From Vannielia litorea (lineage in GTDB: Bacteria > Pseudomonadota > Alphaproteobacteria > Rhodobacterales > Rhodobacteraceae): DNA of 64,000 bases. Positions 26,517-37,242 of the stretch are shown piece after piece (the stretch's first letter is position 1; each line of letters begins with the position of its first letter). The stretch spans positions 1-64,000 of the forward strand of contig NZ_QTNQ01000016.1 in NCBI RefSeq assembly GCF_018424695.1, in the 5' to 3' direction. The notes beneath the pieces are model-generated. The model saw nothing but the letters and a program-made list of their open reading frames with translations. It did no database searches and had not been told where the DNA came from. The translations under genes were made by a program, and so were the position numbers.

Positions 26517-27031
26517 AATCGGTTCTGCTATTGCGGGGCATCAACGTGGGTGGTCATGGCAAGCTGCCGATGGCGGAGCTTCGGGCGTTGCTGGAGGGGC
26601 TCGGGGCGGAGGATGTGGCCACCTACATCCAGTCGGGCAATGTGGTGATGCGGGGCGCGCCCCGAAGCGATGACATCGCGGATGCGATTGAAGAGCAGTT
26701 CGGCTTTCGGCCCACCTGCATGCTGATCGGGGCGGAGGCCTTTGCAGAAGGACTGGCGAACGATCCGTTCAAAGAAGCCCGCGAGACGCCGAAGCTGCTG
26801 CACTACTTCTTTTGCGCCGATGAGCCGCATCCGAACCGGCAGAAGCTGGACGCGCTGCTCAGTGGGGCAGAGCGCTATGAGATCATTGGCAAGGTGATGT
26901 ATTTCCACGCGCCGGACGGGATGGGGCGCTCGAAGTTCGGGGCGCGGGCGGAGAGCCATCTGGGCGTGTCGGCCACGGCGCGCAACCTTAACACCGTGGC
27001 GAAGCTGCGCGAGATGCTGGACGCTATATGA
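26513..27031 (+). CDS. DUF1697 domain-containing protein
   Basis: This 172-aa protein matches DUF1697: LLRGINVGGHGKLPMAELRALLEGLG at the N-terminus, then VATYIQSGNVVM and the C-terminal NLNTVAKLREM. It overlaps recF and the following LysE gene by four bases each, so the three are probably one transcript. The family's function is unknown. Confidence 0.9.
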   Translation: MKSVLLLRGINVGGHGKLPMAELRALLEGLGAEDVATYIQSGNVVMRGAPRSDDIADAIEEQFGFRPTCMLIGAEAFAEGLANDPFKEARETPKLLHYFFCADEPHPNRQKLDALLSGAERYEIIGKVMYFHAPDGMGRSKFGARAESHLGVSATARNLNTVAKLREMLDAI

Positions 27032-27648
27032 CGATTACCCCAGCCGATATCGGCCTTTATGCATTCGCGCTGATGATCCTCTTCCTCACCCCCGGCCCGG
27101 TGTGGATGGCACTCACCGCGCGGGCGCTCTCGGGCGGGTTCCACGCCGCCTGGCCGCTGGCTTTCGGCGTGGTGGTGGGCGATGTGCTCTGGCCCTTCCT
27201 CGCGATCTACGGGATCACCTGGGTGACGACGGTGTTCGCCGGTTTCATGACCGTGCTGAAGTGGGTGGCGGCGGGGATCTTCCTCGTGATGGGCGCGTTG
27301 ATCCTGCGGAACGCGGGCAAGAGCATCGCGACCGACAGCCGCCTCACCCGCCCGGGCATGTGGGCCGGATTTGCCGCCGGGGTGGCGGTGATCCTCGCCA
27401 ATCCCAAGGCGATCCTCTTCTACATGGGTGTGTTGCCCGGCTTCTTCGACCTGACCCAGGTGACCTGGGCCGACATTGCCACCATCACGGCGATCTCCGC
27501 GGTGGTGCCACTGTTCGGCAATCTCTTCTTTGCCCTGATGATCGACCGGGCGCGGCGGCTTCTAGCCTCGCCGCGCGCGCTCAAGCGGACGAACATCGTG
27601 GCCGGGAGCCTGCTGATCCTCGTCGGGCTCATCATCCCCTTCTCCTGA
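27028..27648 (+). CDS. LysE family translocator
   Basis: This 206-aa inner-membrane protein has about six hydrophobic segments and the LysE/RhtB family pattern (LFLTPGPVWMALTARALSGG, then GVAVILANPKAILFYMGVLPGFFD). Family members export amino acids or derivatives such as lysine, homoserine or homoserine lactone; the substrate here is unknown. It is coupled to the DUF1697 gene by a four-base overlap. Confidence 0.92.
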   Translation: MTITPADIGLYAFALMILFLTPGPVWMALTARALSGGFHAAWPLAFGVVVGDVLWPFLAIYGITWVTTVFAGFMTVLKWVAAGIFLVMGALILRNAGKSIATDSRLTRPGMWAGFAAGVAVILANPKAILFYMGVLPGFFDLTQVTWADIATITAISAVVPLFGNLFFALMIDRARRLLASPRALKRTNIVAGSLLILVGLIIPFS

Positions 27649-27696
27649 GCGAAATCGTCACTGGCGCTTGTGGGATCGCCGGGTATCCTGCCGGTG

Positions 27697-30600
27697 ATGC
27701 GCTTGATCTACGTTGTCTTTCTCTGCCTTGTCGCCCTGCCGGCCCTCGCTGAAAAGCGGGTGGCGCTGGTGATCGGAAATGATCGCTACGAGACGATGCG
27801 CCCGCTCAGGAATGCCGCGAACGATGCCGACACGGTGGGCGAGGCGCTGGAGAAGCTGGGCTTCGAAGTGTTCTACGAGCGCGACCGCGACAGGCGGCGG
27901 ATGGAGCGGGCGCTGGAAGACCTCGAGTATGACGGCGAGGGCGCCGATGTGGCGGTGGTCTACTTCGCCGGGCATGGCTTCGAGGTGGGAGGCGACAACC
28001 GCTTGCTGCCGGTGGATGGCGACGGCGAGAGCCTTGAGACGCTGATGGAAACGAGCCTGAGCCTGGGCGACATCCGCGCGCGGGTGGCGAGGATCGCGCC
28101 GGTGGCGGTGGTGCTTGTGGATGCCTGCCGGGTGGACCCCTTCGAGGGCGCCGAAGAGGGCCGCGCGGCGGTGGCGCTGAAGGCGGGCGAGGCGCCGGGC
28201 TTTGCGGCCGTGCCACGGGCCGAGGGCACGCTCATCGGCTTTTCCACCGCGCCGGGGGCGGTGGCGCTGGACGGGGAGGGCGAGAACTCTCCCTTCGCCG
28301 CGGCGCTCGCCCGGCATCTGGAGACGCCGGGGCTGGAGGTGCGCTCGGTGCTGACGCTGGTGCAGCAGGAGGTTTACGACCGGACGCGGGGGGCGCAGCT
28401 TCCTTACGTGGAGAGCGCGCTGCCGCGGTTGTTCTTTGCCGCCGGGCAGAGTGACGCTCTGCCAGAGCGGGAGCGTTTGCTGCTGGCGATGGCCGATCTC
28501 ACGCCAGAGGTGCGCGCCGAGGTGGAGCGGGTGGCCAGCGAGGCGGAGGTGCCGCTGGCGCCGATCTTCGGAGCGCTTCTGGCCAACGATCTCTCCGATG
28601 CCTCCCCGAGCGAGCGCGGCACCAAGCTGGCCGAGGCGGCGGCGGCCTTCGTGGCGACCCGGGCGCAGTTGCGGCAGCTTTCGGCGCAGGATGGCGCGGT
28701 GGCCGAGGCGCGACAGGCGGCGGAGGCGCGGCTGGAGTTGGGCGACTTCACCGGCGCATTGGGGGCGCTCGACGAAGCCATCGCGCTCGACCGGGCCTCG
28801 GGCGATGCGCTGATGGAAAACCTCGTGGCGCGGCGGATGTCGGAGGCCGAGACGTTGCGGCTGAAGGCCGGTGTGGCGCGCACCCGGCTGGATTATGCGC
28901 TGGCGATGCAGGTGTTGGCGCAGGCCGGGGCGATCCATGAGGAACTGGTGGCGCTGGACCCGCCGGAAGAGGCGCGGATTGCTCGGATCGAGCTGTTTGC
29001 CGAGGCGGGCGAGCTGTTTACCCTGCTGGGCGATCATGCCGCCGCCTTGGGCGCCTATCAGGGGATGCGAAACCTCGCGGGCGCGGAGTTTTCGGCCAAC
29101 CCCGAGGACGTGCCCGCCCGCCGTCGCCTCTACCTCGCCTTCGTCGGGATCGCCAAGGCGCAGAAGGTGCTGGGCGACACGGGGGCGGTGCGCGAGGCCG
29201 CCGAGCTGGCCGGGCGGGCGCTGCGCAAGGGCGAGGGCCCCGAGGCGGAGCGGCAGTATGATCTCGATTTCTGGGAGGTCGTCATGCTGACAGGCGACAT
29301 CTCGATGCTGCTCGGCCTCTATGGGGATGCGCTGGCCGATTTCGAGTCGGCCACGGAGCGGATGCAGCCCCATGCAGAGGCCAATGGCGCGGATGTGGAG
29401 GTGCAGCACCGGCTGGCGGAGTCCTACGAGCGGCAGGGAGATGCGCAGGTGGCTCTGGGCGAGCCGATGCGCGCCTTCGACACCTACTGGAAGGGGCTCG
29501 AGATCTACGGCAGGCTGCCGCGCGGCGCGGGCGGGCGCGACGACCTGGCGGTGGGGCGCGCGGCGATGAAGGCGGGCAAGGCTCTCGTCGAGGCCGGAGA
29601 GCCGGAGTCGGGGCTGAAATATTTGGAACGGGCCGAGAAATATCTGCGCGAGAAGTTCGAGGCCGACCCGCAACGCGCCGCTCTGCGCCTGGCCCTGGGC
29701 CAGACGCTGGCCGGGCAGGCGATGGCGCACAACCGTGTCTTCGCGGTGGAGCCCGCCGAGGCGGCGGCGGGTGAGGCGCTGGAGGTTCTTGCCGGGGCGG
29801 CCTCGGATTCGGACGTGCAGTATGCGCGCTACGAGGGGCTATTTCAGCTGGGCCTCACGCTCTCCTTCAAGGGGCGCCAAGCCGAGGCGCTGGACTGGCT
29901 GGAGCAGGCCCGCGAGGTGATGGACGTGCTGCGCGAGACCAATCCGACCAATACCGGGTGGATCTATGAAAGCGTCCGGCTCGACAAGCGCATCGCGCAT
30001 CATCTGTCGCAGGCGGGTGACCGGGAGACGGCGCTGAAGCGACTTCTGGCGGCACGCGACCTTATCGGCATTCTGGTGGACCAGCAGGAAGACAACCTGC
30101 GCTGGCGCCAGTTGGAGCTGGACCTGAACCTTGCCATCGAGCAACACGAGATGGCGGCGGGCGGGGACGAGAGCGCGCTGAAGTCGCTGCTTGTCACCCG
30201 CAGCCACATCGTGCTCACCCGCATGTGGTTTCTGCTGCGTGACACGGAACTTACCGAAGCGGCCTGGCTGCTGGGGCTCGGCGAGTTGCGAAGGGGCCAG
30301 ACGCTGTTTGCTTTGGGCGAGGCGGCGGAGTCGGATGAGAGCCTGCGCAACGCCTATGACTGGCTGACCGTTGCTGCCACCAAGATGGACCCATTGGACC
30401 CTAACTTGCCGAGCGCCAAGGCTCAACGGGCAGAGGCAGTGGCAACGCTGGGTGAGTTGGAGTTGACCTATGGCAGCGTCGAGAACGCCGTGGCGTGGCA
30501 TCGTATTGCGGTGGATCTGCGGGCCGAACGGGTGGAGAATGCACCGGACTCCCTGAGCCGCCGCTGGCTGCTCTCGGTCAGCCATGAGCAACTGGGCAAC

Positions 30601-30918
30601 GCGCTGGCGGCGCAGGGGGAACGCGACGAGGCGATTGCCGAGCACGAGACCGCCCGAGACATGCGCCTGGCCCTGCTGAAAGAGGCAAAGATGGATTATG
30701 CCATCACATGGGGGCTTTTCGTCAGCTATTATCAGCTTGCCGATCTGGGCGTGGAACCCGAGCAGAATTTTGCCCTAGCGCTGGATGTTCTGGAGCAGAT
30801 GGAGGCGAAGAACTGGCTGACTGCGGAGCAGGCTGAATATCTTGCCGTGACCCGTGACCGGATTGCCCAAATCGGCGAGGAAAATCAGACAGATACGGGC
30901 GCGGCAGAAAGCCCCTGA
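27697..30918 (+). CDS. Secreted caspase-fold (C14) protein with C-terminal TPR-like region
   Basis: This 1073-aa protein begins with a signal peptide (MRLIYVVFLCLVALPALAE). Residues ~20-245 form a caspase-fold domain (KRVALVIGNDRYETMRPLRNAANDA), with the catalytic His93 in YFAGHG and Cys144 in VDACR both present. The following ~800 residues are Ala/Glu/Leu-rich helices with TPR-like repeats (for example LELGDFTGALGALDEAIALD, LAESYERQGDAQVALGEPMR). GTG at 27670 is an alternative start, but ATG at 27697 directly exposes the signal peptide. It lies between the LysE gene and gyrB. Bacterial orphan caspases are usually cytoplasmic or secreted peptidases; its role is unknown. Confidence 0.85.
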   Translation: MRLIYVVFLCLVALPALAEKRVALVIGNDRYETMRPLRNAANDADTVGEALEKLGFEVFYERDRDRRRMERALEDLEYDGEGADVAVVYFAGHGFEVGGDNRLLPVDGDGESLETLMETSLSLGDIRARVARIAPVAVVLVDACRVDPFEGAEEGRAAVALKAGEAPGFAAVPRAEGTLIGFSTAPGAVALDGEGENSPFAAALARHLETPGLEVRSVLTLVQQEVYDRTRGAQLPYVESALPRLFFAAGQSDALPERERLLLAMADLTPEVRAEVERVASEAEVPLAPIFGALLANDLSDASPSERGTKLAEAAAAFVATRAQLRQLSAQDGAVAEARQAAEARLELGDFTGALGALDEAIALDRASGDALMENLVARRMSEAETLRLKAGVARTRLDYALAMQVLAQAGAIHEELVALDPPEEARIARIELFAEAGELFTLLGDHAAALGAYQGMRNLAGAEFSANPEDVPARRRLYLAFVGIAKAQKVLGDTGAVREAAELAGRALRKGEGPEAERQYDLDFWEVVMLTGDISMLLGLYGDALADFESATERMQPHAEANGADVEVQHRLAESYERQGDAQVALGEPMRAFDTYWKGLEIYGRLPRGAGGRDDLAVGRAAMKAGKALVEAGEPESGLKYLERAEKYLREKFEADPQRAALRLALGQTLAGQAMAHNRVFAVEPAEAAAGEALEVLAGAASDSDVQYARYEGLFQLGLTLSFKGRQAEALDWLEQAREVMDVLRETNPTNTGWIYESVRLDKRIAHHLSQAGDRETALKRLLAARDLIGILVDQQEDNLRWRQLELDLNLAIEQHEMAAGGDESALKSLLVTRSHIVLTRMWFLLRDTELTEAAWLLGLGELRRGQTLFALGEAAESDESLRNAYDWLTVAATKMDPLDPNLPSAKAQRAEAVATLGELELTYGSVENAVAWHRIAVDLRAERVENAPDSLSRRWLLSVSHEQLGNALAAQGERDEAIAEHETARDMRLALLKEAKMDYAITWGLFVSYYQLADLGVEPEQNFALALDVLEQMEAKNWLTAEQAEYLAVTRDRIAQIGEENQTDTGAAESP

Positions 30919-30930
30919 AAAGGCGCCTAA

Positions 30931-33420
<2,490 letters not shown>

Positions 33421-33427
33421 GGACCGC

Positions 33428-33808
33428 ATGACGGTTGGCGCCATGGCGGAGTCCGGTTGGACTCCGGCTACATTGCGCCGGGGCATATTGGGTGCCTTGG
33501 CGGTCGGGCTCGCGGCTTGTGCTGAAGCGAACCATCTGGGCAATCCGCTCTTGTTGCCTGTCCACGGCGTGGCCACCGGGCTCGAAAACGTTGCCTATGG
33601 AAAACGGCGGGCAGCGGTCAAGGCGTGGATCAGCGAGCATGAGGTTGCAATGCGGGCGGAGCGGTTCGAGGGACCGGTGACGGCGGCACTGCTTGCGGAG
33701 CTGCCGCAGGGCGCAAGGGCGCAGGTGCAGGCCGATCTCAAGGAGGCCGCGCATTACGGCGATTTCGCCGAGAGGGCGACGGTGGCTTTCATGGTGCATC
33801 AGGGCTGA
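33428..33808 (+). CDS. Small putative lipoprotein
   Basis: This 126-aa protein follows gyrB by seven bases with GAGGA before its ATG, so it may be translated from the gyrB mRNA. A hydrophobic stretch ending LAVGLAAC (Cys31) resembles a lipobox. The remainder is helical and unrecognised. An in-frame ATG at 33443 is an alternative start. Its end overlaps the end of the convergent YcaQ-like gene by 20 bp. Confidence 0.6.
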   Translation: MTVGAMAESGWTPATLRRGILGALAVGLAACAEANHLGNPLLLPVHGVATGLENVAYGKRRAAVKAWISEHEVAMRAERFEGPVTAALLAELPQGARAQVQADLKEAAHYGDFAERATVAFMVHQG

Positions 33809-34964
33809 GAGCCCATCTCACGGTGTCGAGCCCTGCAAGGCGGCAGAGGCGGGCAAGTTCGGCTGCCAGTTTCTCGTCGCGCGCCTTTGAAGGGCGCACG
33901 CCCTTCTCTGTCCAGCGGTTGAGGACGGTGAGGGTGCCTGCCTTGCGGTCGGCCTTAGCTTCGAGCCGGCCCACGAAGCGTGACCCTTCGAGCAGGGGGA
34001 AGACGTAGTAGCCCCACTGCCGTTTCTCGGCGGGGACGAACATTTCTACCGTGTAGTCGAAGCCGAAGAGGCGTTTGAGGCGGATGCGGTCGCGGATGGC
34101 CGGGTCGAAGGGGTTGAGGATGCGCAGGCGAGAGGTGGGGGCCTGCAGGGCCGCGATGCGGGCCTCGATGTCGGGGCAGGCCAGCGCCTTGAGCGTGCCG
34201 CCGTCGGCGGTTTGGACCTCGACGGGGATCAGGTCGGCCGCTTGATCGGCCCATTGTGCGGTTTCGGCCACGGTGGTGGCGTCCCAGAACTTGCGAATTT
34301 CTCCCGGCGTGCCGAAGCCGAGACGGTGCAGGGCGGCGTGGCTGAGCCAGTCGATTTGGGCCGCGTCGGGGAGGTTTTGTTCGCGGAGGCGGGCCGGGAA
34401 GATGCGCTCGGCGAGGTCGTAGTGCTTGGTGAAGCCGTCTCGGTGGCAGGTGGCGAGCTCGCCGGAAAACCACAAGAAATCAAGGGCCTTCTTGTGCGGT
34501 GGGCGATGCCACATCTCCTTTGGGCCTTCATGGACGTGCTCGAAGTCGCGGGTGCAGAGCGGGCCTTCATCGGCGACGCGGGCCTTTACGGAGGCGAGCA
34601 ACTCTGGGTCCATCCGGCCCCACCATGCGGAGCGCGAGATCTTCTCGCGCATGCGGCGGAACTGGCGTTGCCACATGGGGAGGAACTCCATCGGCAGGAC
34701 CGAGGCGTCATGGGTAAAGTGCTCGAAGACGGCGCGCTGCTTGCCCAGGAGCTTGTCCATCACCGGCTCGCGGTAATTGGCGTTGCGCGACCACATGATG
34801 TGGTGATGGGCCCGGCTGACGACCTGTATCGAGTCGAGTTGGACGAAGCCGAGGTCGTGAATGATCTTCGGCGCGTCGAGCGTGCCCGTGGGCGGTGTGG
34901 CGAGGCCGTGGGTGGAAAGCCAGAGGGCGCGGGCCTGGGTGTTGGTGATGGTGAGCGCGGTCAT
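33789..34964 (-). CDS. YcaQ-like winged-helix DNA glycosylase family protein
   Basis: This 391-aa protein belongs to the winged-helix family of E. coli YcaQ, a glycosylase that unhooks interstrand crosslinks and alkylated bases. The hallmark QLDSIQVVSRAHHHIMWSR (about residue 40) and the C-terminal block RLFGFDYTVEMFVPAEKRQWGYYVFPLLEG are present. The family's functional residues QxD/Q in the first motif appear kept. The Met at 34964 is preferred over the 34-residue upstream extension, which lacks similarity. Confidence 0.88.
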   Translation of the reverse strand: MTALTITNTQARALWLSTHGLATPPTGTLDAPKIIHDLGFVQLDSIQVVSRAHHHIMWSRNANYREPVMDKLLGKQRAVFEHFTHDASVLPMEFLPMWQRQFRRMREKISRSAWWGRMDPELLASVKARVADEGPLCTRDFEHVHEGPKEMWHRPPHKKALDFLWFSGELATCHRDGFTKHYDLAERIFPARLREQNLPDAAQIDWLSHAALHRLGFGTPGEIRKFWDATTVAETAQWADQAADLIPVEVQTADGGTLKALACPDIEARIAALQAPTSRLRILNPFDPAIRDRIRLKRLFGFDYTVEMFVPAEKRQWGYYVFPLLEGSRFVGRLEAKADRKAGTLTVLNRWTEKGVRPSKARDEKLAAELARLCRLAGLDTVRWALSPDAP

Positions 34965-35064
34965 GGCGTCAGGATTGGGCCGGGGGCGCGGGAGTTGCAA
35001 TCCGGTTGCTGACATTTGAGGGGCGTTGCGGTTTGGTCGTGCCGAGGACCGGAGGGAGGTTGGC

Positions 35065-35652
35065 ATGGGCAGCGAAGATCGGCGGGCCGGGGTGTTTTAT
35101 GGCAAGCTCGGGGACTGGAAGGCCGAGATGGAGGCGGTGCGGGCGGTGCTGCTCGCCGGGCCGCTGGAGGAGACATTCAAGTGGCGGCAGGCCTGTTACA
35201 CCTGGAAGGGGACGAATGTGTGCATGCCGGGTGGCTATGGCGGGCGGGTCCGGTTGTCGTTTTTCCGAGGGGTTCTGCTGGACGATCCGGAGGGGCTGCT
35301 AGTGCCGCCGGGGCCGAACTCACGGGCGGCGAGGGTGATGGAGTTTCGGTCTGTGGAGGAGGTCGAGGCGGCGCGGGAGGCGATCGAGGCGTTCGTGGCG
35401 CAGGCCGTGCGGCTTGTGGAGGACGGGCGGGAGGTGGACTTGCCGCCGGATGACTTCGATCTGCCGGAGGAGTTGGAAGAGGCGCTGGCGGCTGATGATG
35501 CGCTGCGGGAGGCCTGGGAGGCGCTGACGCCGGGGCGGCGGCGGGGCTGGGCGCTGCATTTTGGCGGGGCGAAGCGGGCGGAGACGCGGGAGCGGCGGAT
35601 CGAGAAGGCGCGGGATGCGATCTTCGGCGGCAAAGGCATGCACGACCGGTAA
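35065..35652 (+). CDS. DUF1801/YdeI family protein
   Basis: This 195-aa protein has an N-terminal DUF1801-like domain (EETFKWRQACYTWKGTNVCM, then VRLSFFRG) and a C-terminal OmdA-like helical segment (LREAWEALTPGRRRGWALHF, then RERRIEKARDAIF). GGAGGGAGG before the ATG at 35065 fixes the start. The function is not established. A hairpin separates its end from the convergent thioesterase gene. Confidence 0.85.
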   Translation: MGSEDRRAGVFYGKLGDWKAEMEAVRAVLLAGPLEETFKWRQACYTWKGTNVCMPGGYGGRVRLSFFRGVLLDDPEGLLVPPGPNSRAARVMEFRSVEEVEAAREAIEAFVAQAVRLVEDGREVDLPPDDFDLPEELEEALAADDALREAWEALTPGRRRGWALHFGGAKRAETRERRIEKARDAIFGGKGMHDR

Positions 35653-35656
35653 GGGT

Positions 35657-35675
35657 GGTGGGCAAATTGCCCACC
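35657..35675. terminator. Palindromic terminator between convergent genes
   Basis: GGTGGGCAA-A-TTGCCCACC fills nearly the whole 23-bp gap between two converging stop codons. A GTAGGGTGGGC-type sequence of this kind is often repeated in proteobacterial genomes, so it may be a REP-like unit acting as a bidirectional terminator. Confidence 0.6.
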
Positions 35676-36104
35676 CTACAGCAGTTGCGCGAGGCCTCTG
35701 CGCAGCCTGTCGCTCAGAGGCTTGGGACGGCGGGTTTCGGCATCGACGTAGACGTGGGTGAAGAAGCCCTCGGCGGCGGCCACGTCGCTTTCTCCGGCGA
35801 AGAGGCCAACCTCGTAGCGGACGGAGCTGGTGCCGATCCTTGCCACGCGGATTCCGGCCGTGACTGGCGCGGGGAAACGGATTTCGGAGAGGAAGCGGCA
35901 ACCTGACTCGACCATCACGCCGATCTGGTCGCCGTGGAGGATGTCGAGCAGGCGTTCGTTCACCAGCCAGGCGTTCACCGCGGTGTCGAAGAGCTCGTAA
36001 TAGGCCACATTGTTCAGGTGGCCGTAGGGGTCCATATCCTTCCAGCGGGTGTCATGCGTGCTGAGCACGGAATAGTCGGCTCGGGTGCCGGGCGGGGTTT
36101 TCAT
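35676..36104 (-). CDS. Acyl-CoA thioesterase (hot-dog fold)
   Basis: This 142-aa protein resembles 4-hydroxybenzoyl-CoA/YbgC-type thioesterases: HDTRWKDMDPYGHLNNVAYYELFDTAVNAWL carries the catalytic Asp and the HLNNVAY helix. The substrate is uncertain; a fatty or aromatic acyl-CoA is likely. The Met at 36104 is chosen because the 46-residue upstream extension overlaps the cioB small subunit gene. Confidence 0.9.
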   Translation of the reverse strand: MKTPPGTRADYSVLSTHDTRWKDMDPYGHLNNVAYYELFDTAVNAWLVNERLLDILHGDQIGVMVESGCRFLSEIRFPAPVTAGIRVARIGTSSVRYEVGLFAGESDVAAAEGFFTHVYVDAETRRPKPLSDRLRRGLAQLL

Positions 36105-36112
36105 GGCCCCGA

Positions 36113-36208
36113 TCAGAGCCCGAGAGCCGCCCGGATGGCAAGGGCCACCAGCCCCAAAGCCAAAACCGACCCACCGTAGAGCGCGAGGAACCAGAGGGCC
36201 CGGCGCAT
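36113..36208 (-). CDS. Small bd oxidase subunit-like protein (DUF2474)
   Basis: This 31-aa single-helix membrane protein (MRRALWFLALYGGSVLALGL...) has the size and single-helix form of DUF2474/CydX-type accessory subunits, which stabilise bd-type oxidases. It overlaps the stop of the cioB gene by one base (TGATG), supporting translational coupling. It is too short for routine gene finding and is easily missed. Confidence 0.75.
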   Translation of the reverse strand: MRRALWFLALYGGSVLALGLVALAIRAALGL

Positions 36209-37239
36209 CAGTGATAGCCCGTGTCTGCGTCGATCTTGCCACGGAACACCCAATAGGCGAAGGCCGTGTATGCGAGGATGATCGGGATCAGGATGCCTGC
36301 GCCGACCAGCATGAAGAGTTGGGATTTCTCGGGTGCGGCGGCCTCCCAGATCGTGACTTCGGTGGGCACGATGTAGGGGAACATCGACACGCCGAGGCCG
36401 CCGAAGCAGAGGATGAAGAGGGCGAGCGCGAGCAGGAAGGGCGAGAGCTCGGCAGAGGCCATGCGCAGGCGGGTAAGCAGGCCAAAGAAGGCGGCGGCGG
36501 TGAGTACGCCCACAACGCCCGCCAGGCCCCAGCCCCATCCGGTGAACCAGCGGCTGTAGTAGCCTTCCTGCAAGAACGGCGTCCAGAGCGAGACCACGGC
36601 GATGAATGCCACGGTGAGCGGCGCGAAGAGCATGGCCCAGCGGCGCATTCGGTTTTGCAGCTCGCCGGTGGTCTTGAGCACCAGCCAGCAGGCACCGAGG
36701 AGCATGTAACCCGCCATGACGCCGAGGCCGACGGCGAAGGTAAAGGGGGTGAGCCAATCCCACCAGCCGCCAGAGTAGGCGCGGGCCGCCTTGTCGATCT
36801 CGATTCCCTGAAGCAGCGCGCCGAGGATGATGCCTTGCGACAGCGCCGCCAGGGCGGAGCCGCCGATGAAGGCTACGTCCCAGAGCGGCTTCCAGCGTTC
36901 GGTACGCCAGCGGAATTCGAAGGCGACGCCGCGGAAGATCAGGGCCAAGAGCATGGCGATCACGGGCACGTAGACCGCCGGAAGGATCAGGGCATAGGCA
37001 AGCGGGAAGGCCGCGAAGAGGCCGCCGCCACCCAGAACGAGCCAGGTTTCGTTACCATCCCAGACCGGGGCGACGGAGTTCATCATCACGTCGCGGTCCT
37101 CCCGCTTGCGCTCGAGCGCGAAGAGCATGCCGAGGCCAAGGTCGAAGCCGTCGAGGACGACGTAGACGAGAACGGAAAAGGCGATCAGGAAAGCCCAGAT
37201 CACGGTGAGGTCGAAGGAGATGCCTTCAGCGAGGGGCAT
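36208..37239 (-). CDS. cioB: Cyanide-insensitive/bd-type oxidase subunit II
   Basis: This 343-aa membrane protein is the CydB/CioB subunit with about eight transmembrane helices, including VVLDGFDLGLGML and the conserved NSVAPVWDGNETWLVLGGG segment. It supports assembly of the terminal quinol oxidase. It lies between the subunit I gene (three bases upstream) and the 31-aa small subunit, forming a three-gene operon on the minus strand. Confidence 0.94.
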   Translation of the reverse strand: MPLAEGISFDLTVIWAFLIAFSVLVYVVLDGFDLGLGMLFALERKREDRDVMMNSVAPVWDGNETWLVLGGGGLFAAFPLAYALILPAVYVPVIAMLLALIFRGVAFEFRWRTERWKPLWDVAFIGGSALAALSQGIILGALLQGIEIDKAARAYSGGWWDWLTPFTFAVGLGVMAGYMLLGACWLVLKTTGELQNRMRRWAMLFAPLTVAFIAVVSLWTPFLQEGYYSRWFTGWGWGLAGVVGVLTAAAFFGLLTRLRMASAELSPFLLALALFILCFGGLGVSMFPYIVPTEVTIWEAAAPEKSQLFMLVGAGILIPIILAYTAFAYWVFRGKIDADTGYH

Positions 37240-37242
37240 GGC

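Noticed and set aside
27658..29730. 690-aa minus-strand open frame opposite the caspase/TPR gene
   Set aside because: Arg/Leu/His-rich translation typical of an antisense shadow; the plus frame has a signal peptide and catalytic motifs.
35016..35453. Overlapping Gly-rich frame at the start of the DUF1801 gene
   Set aside because: Shadow frame of 35065-35652, which has the proper ribosome-binding site and family motifs.
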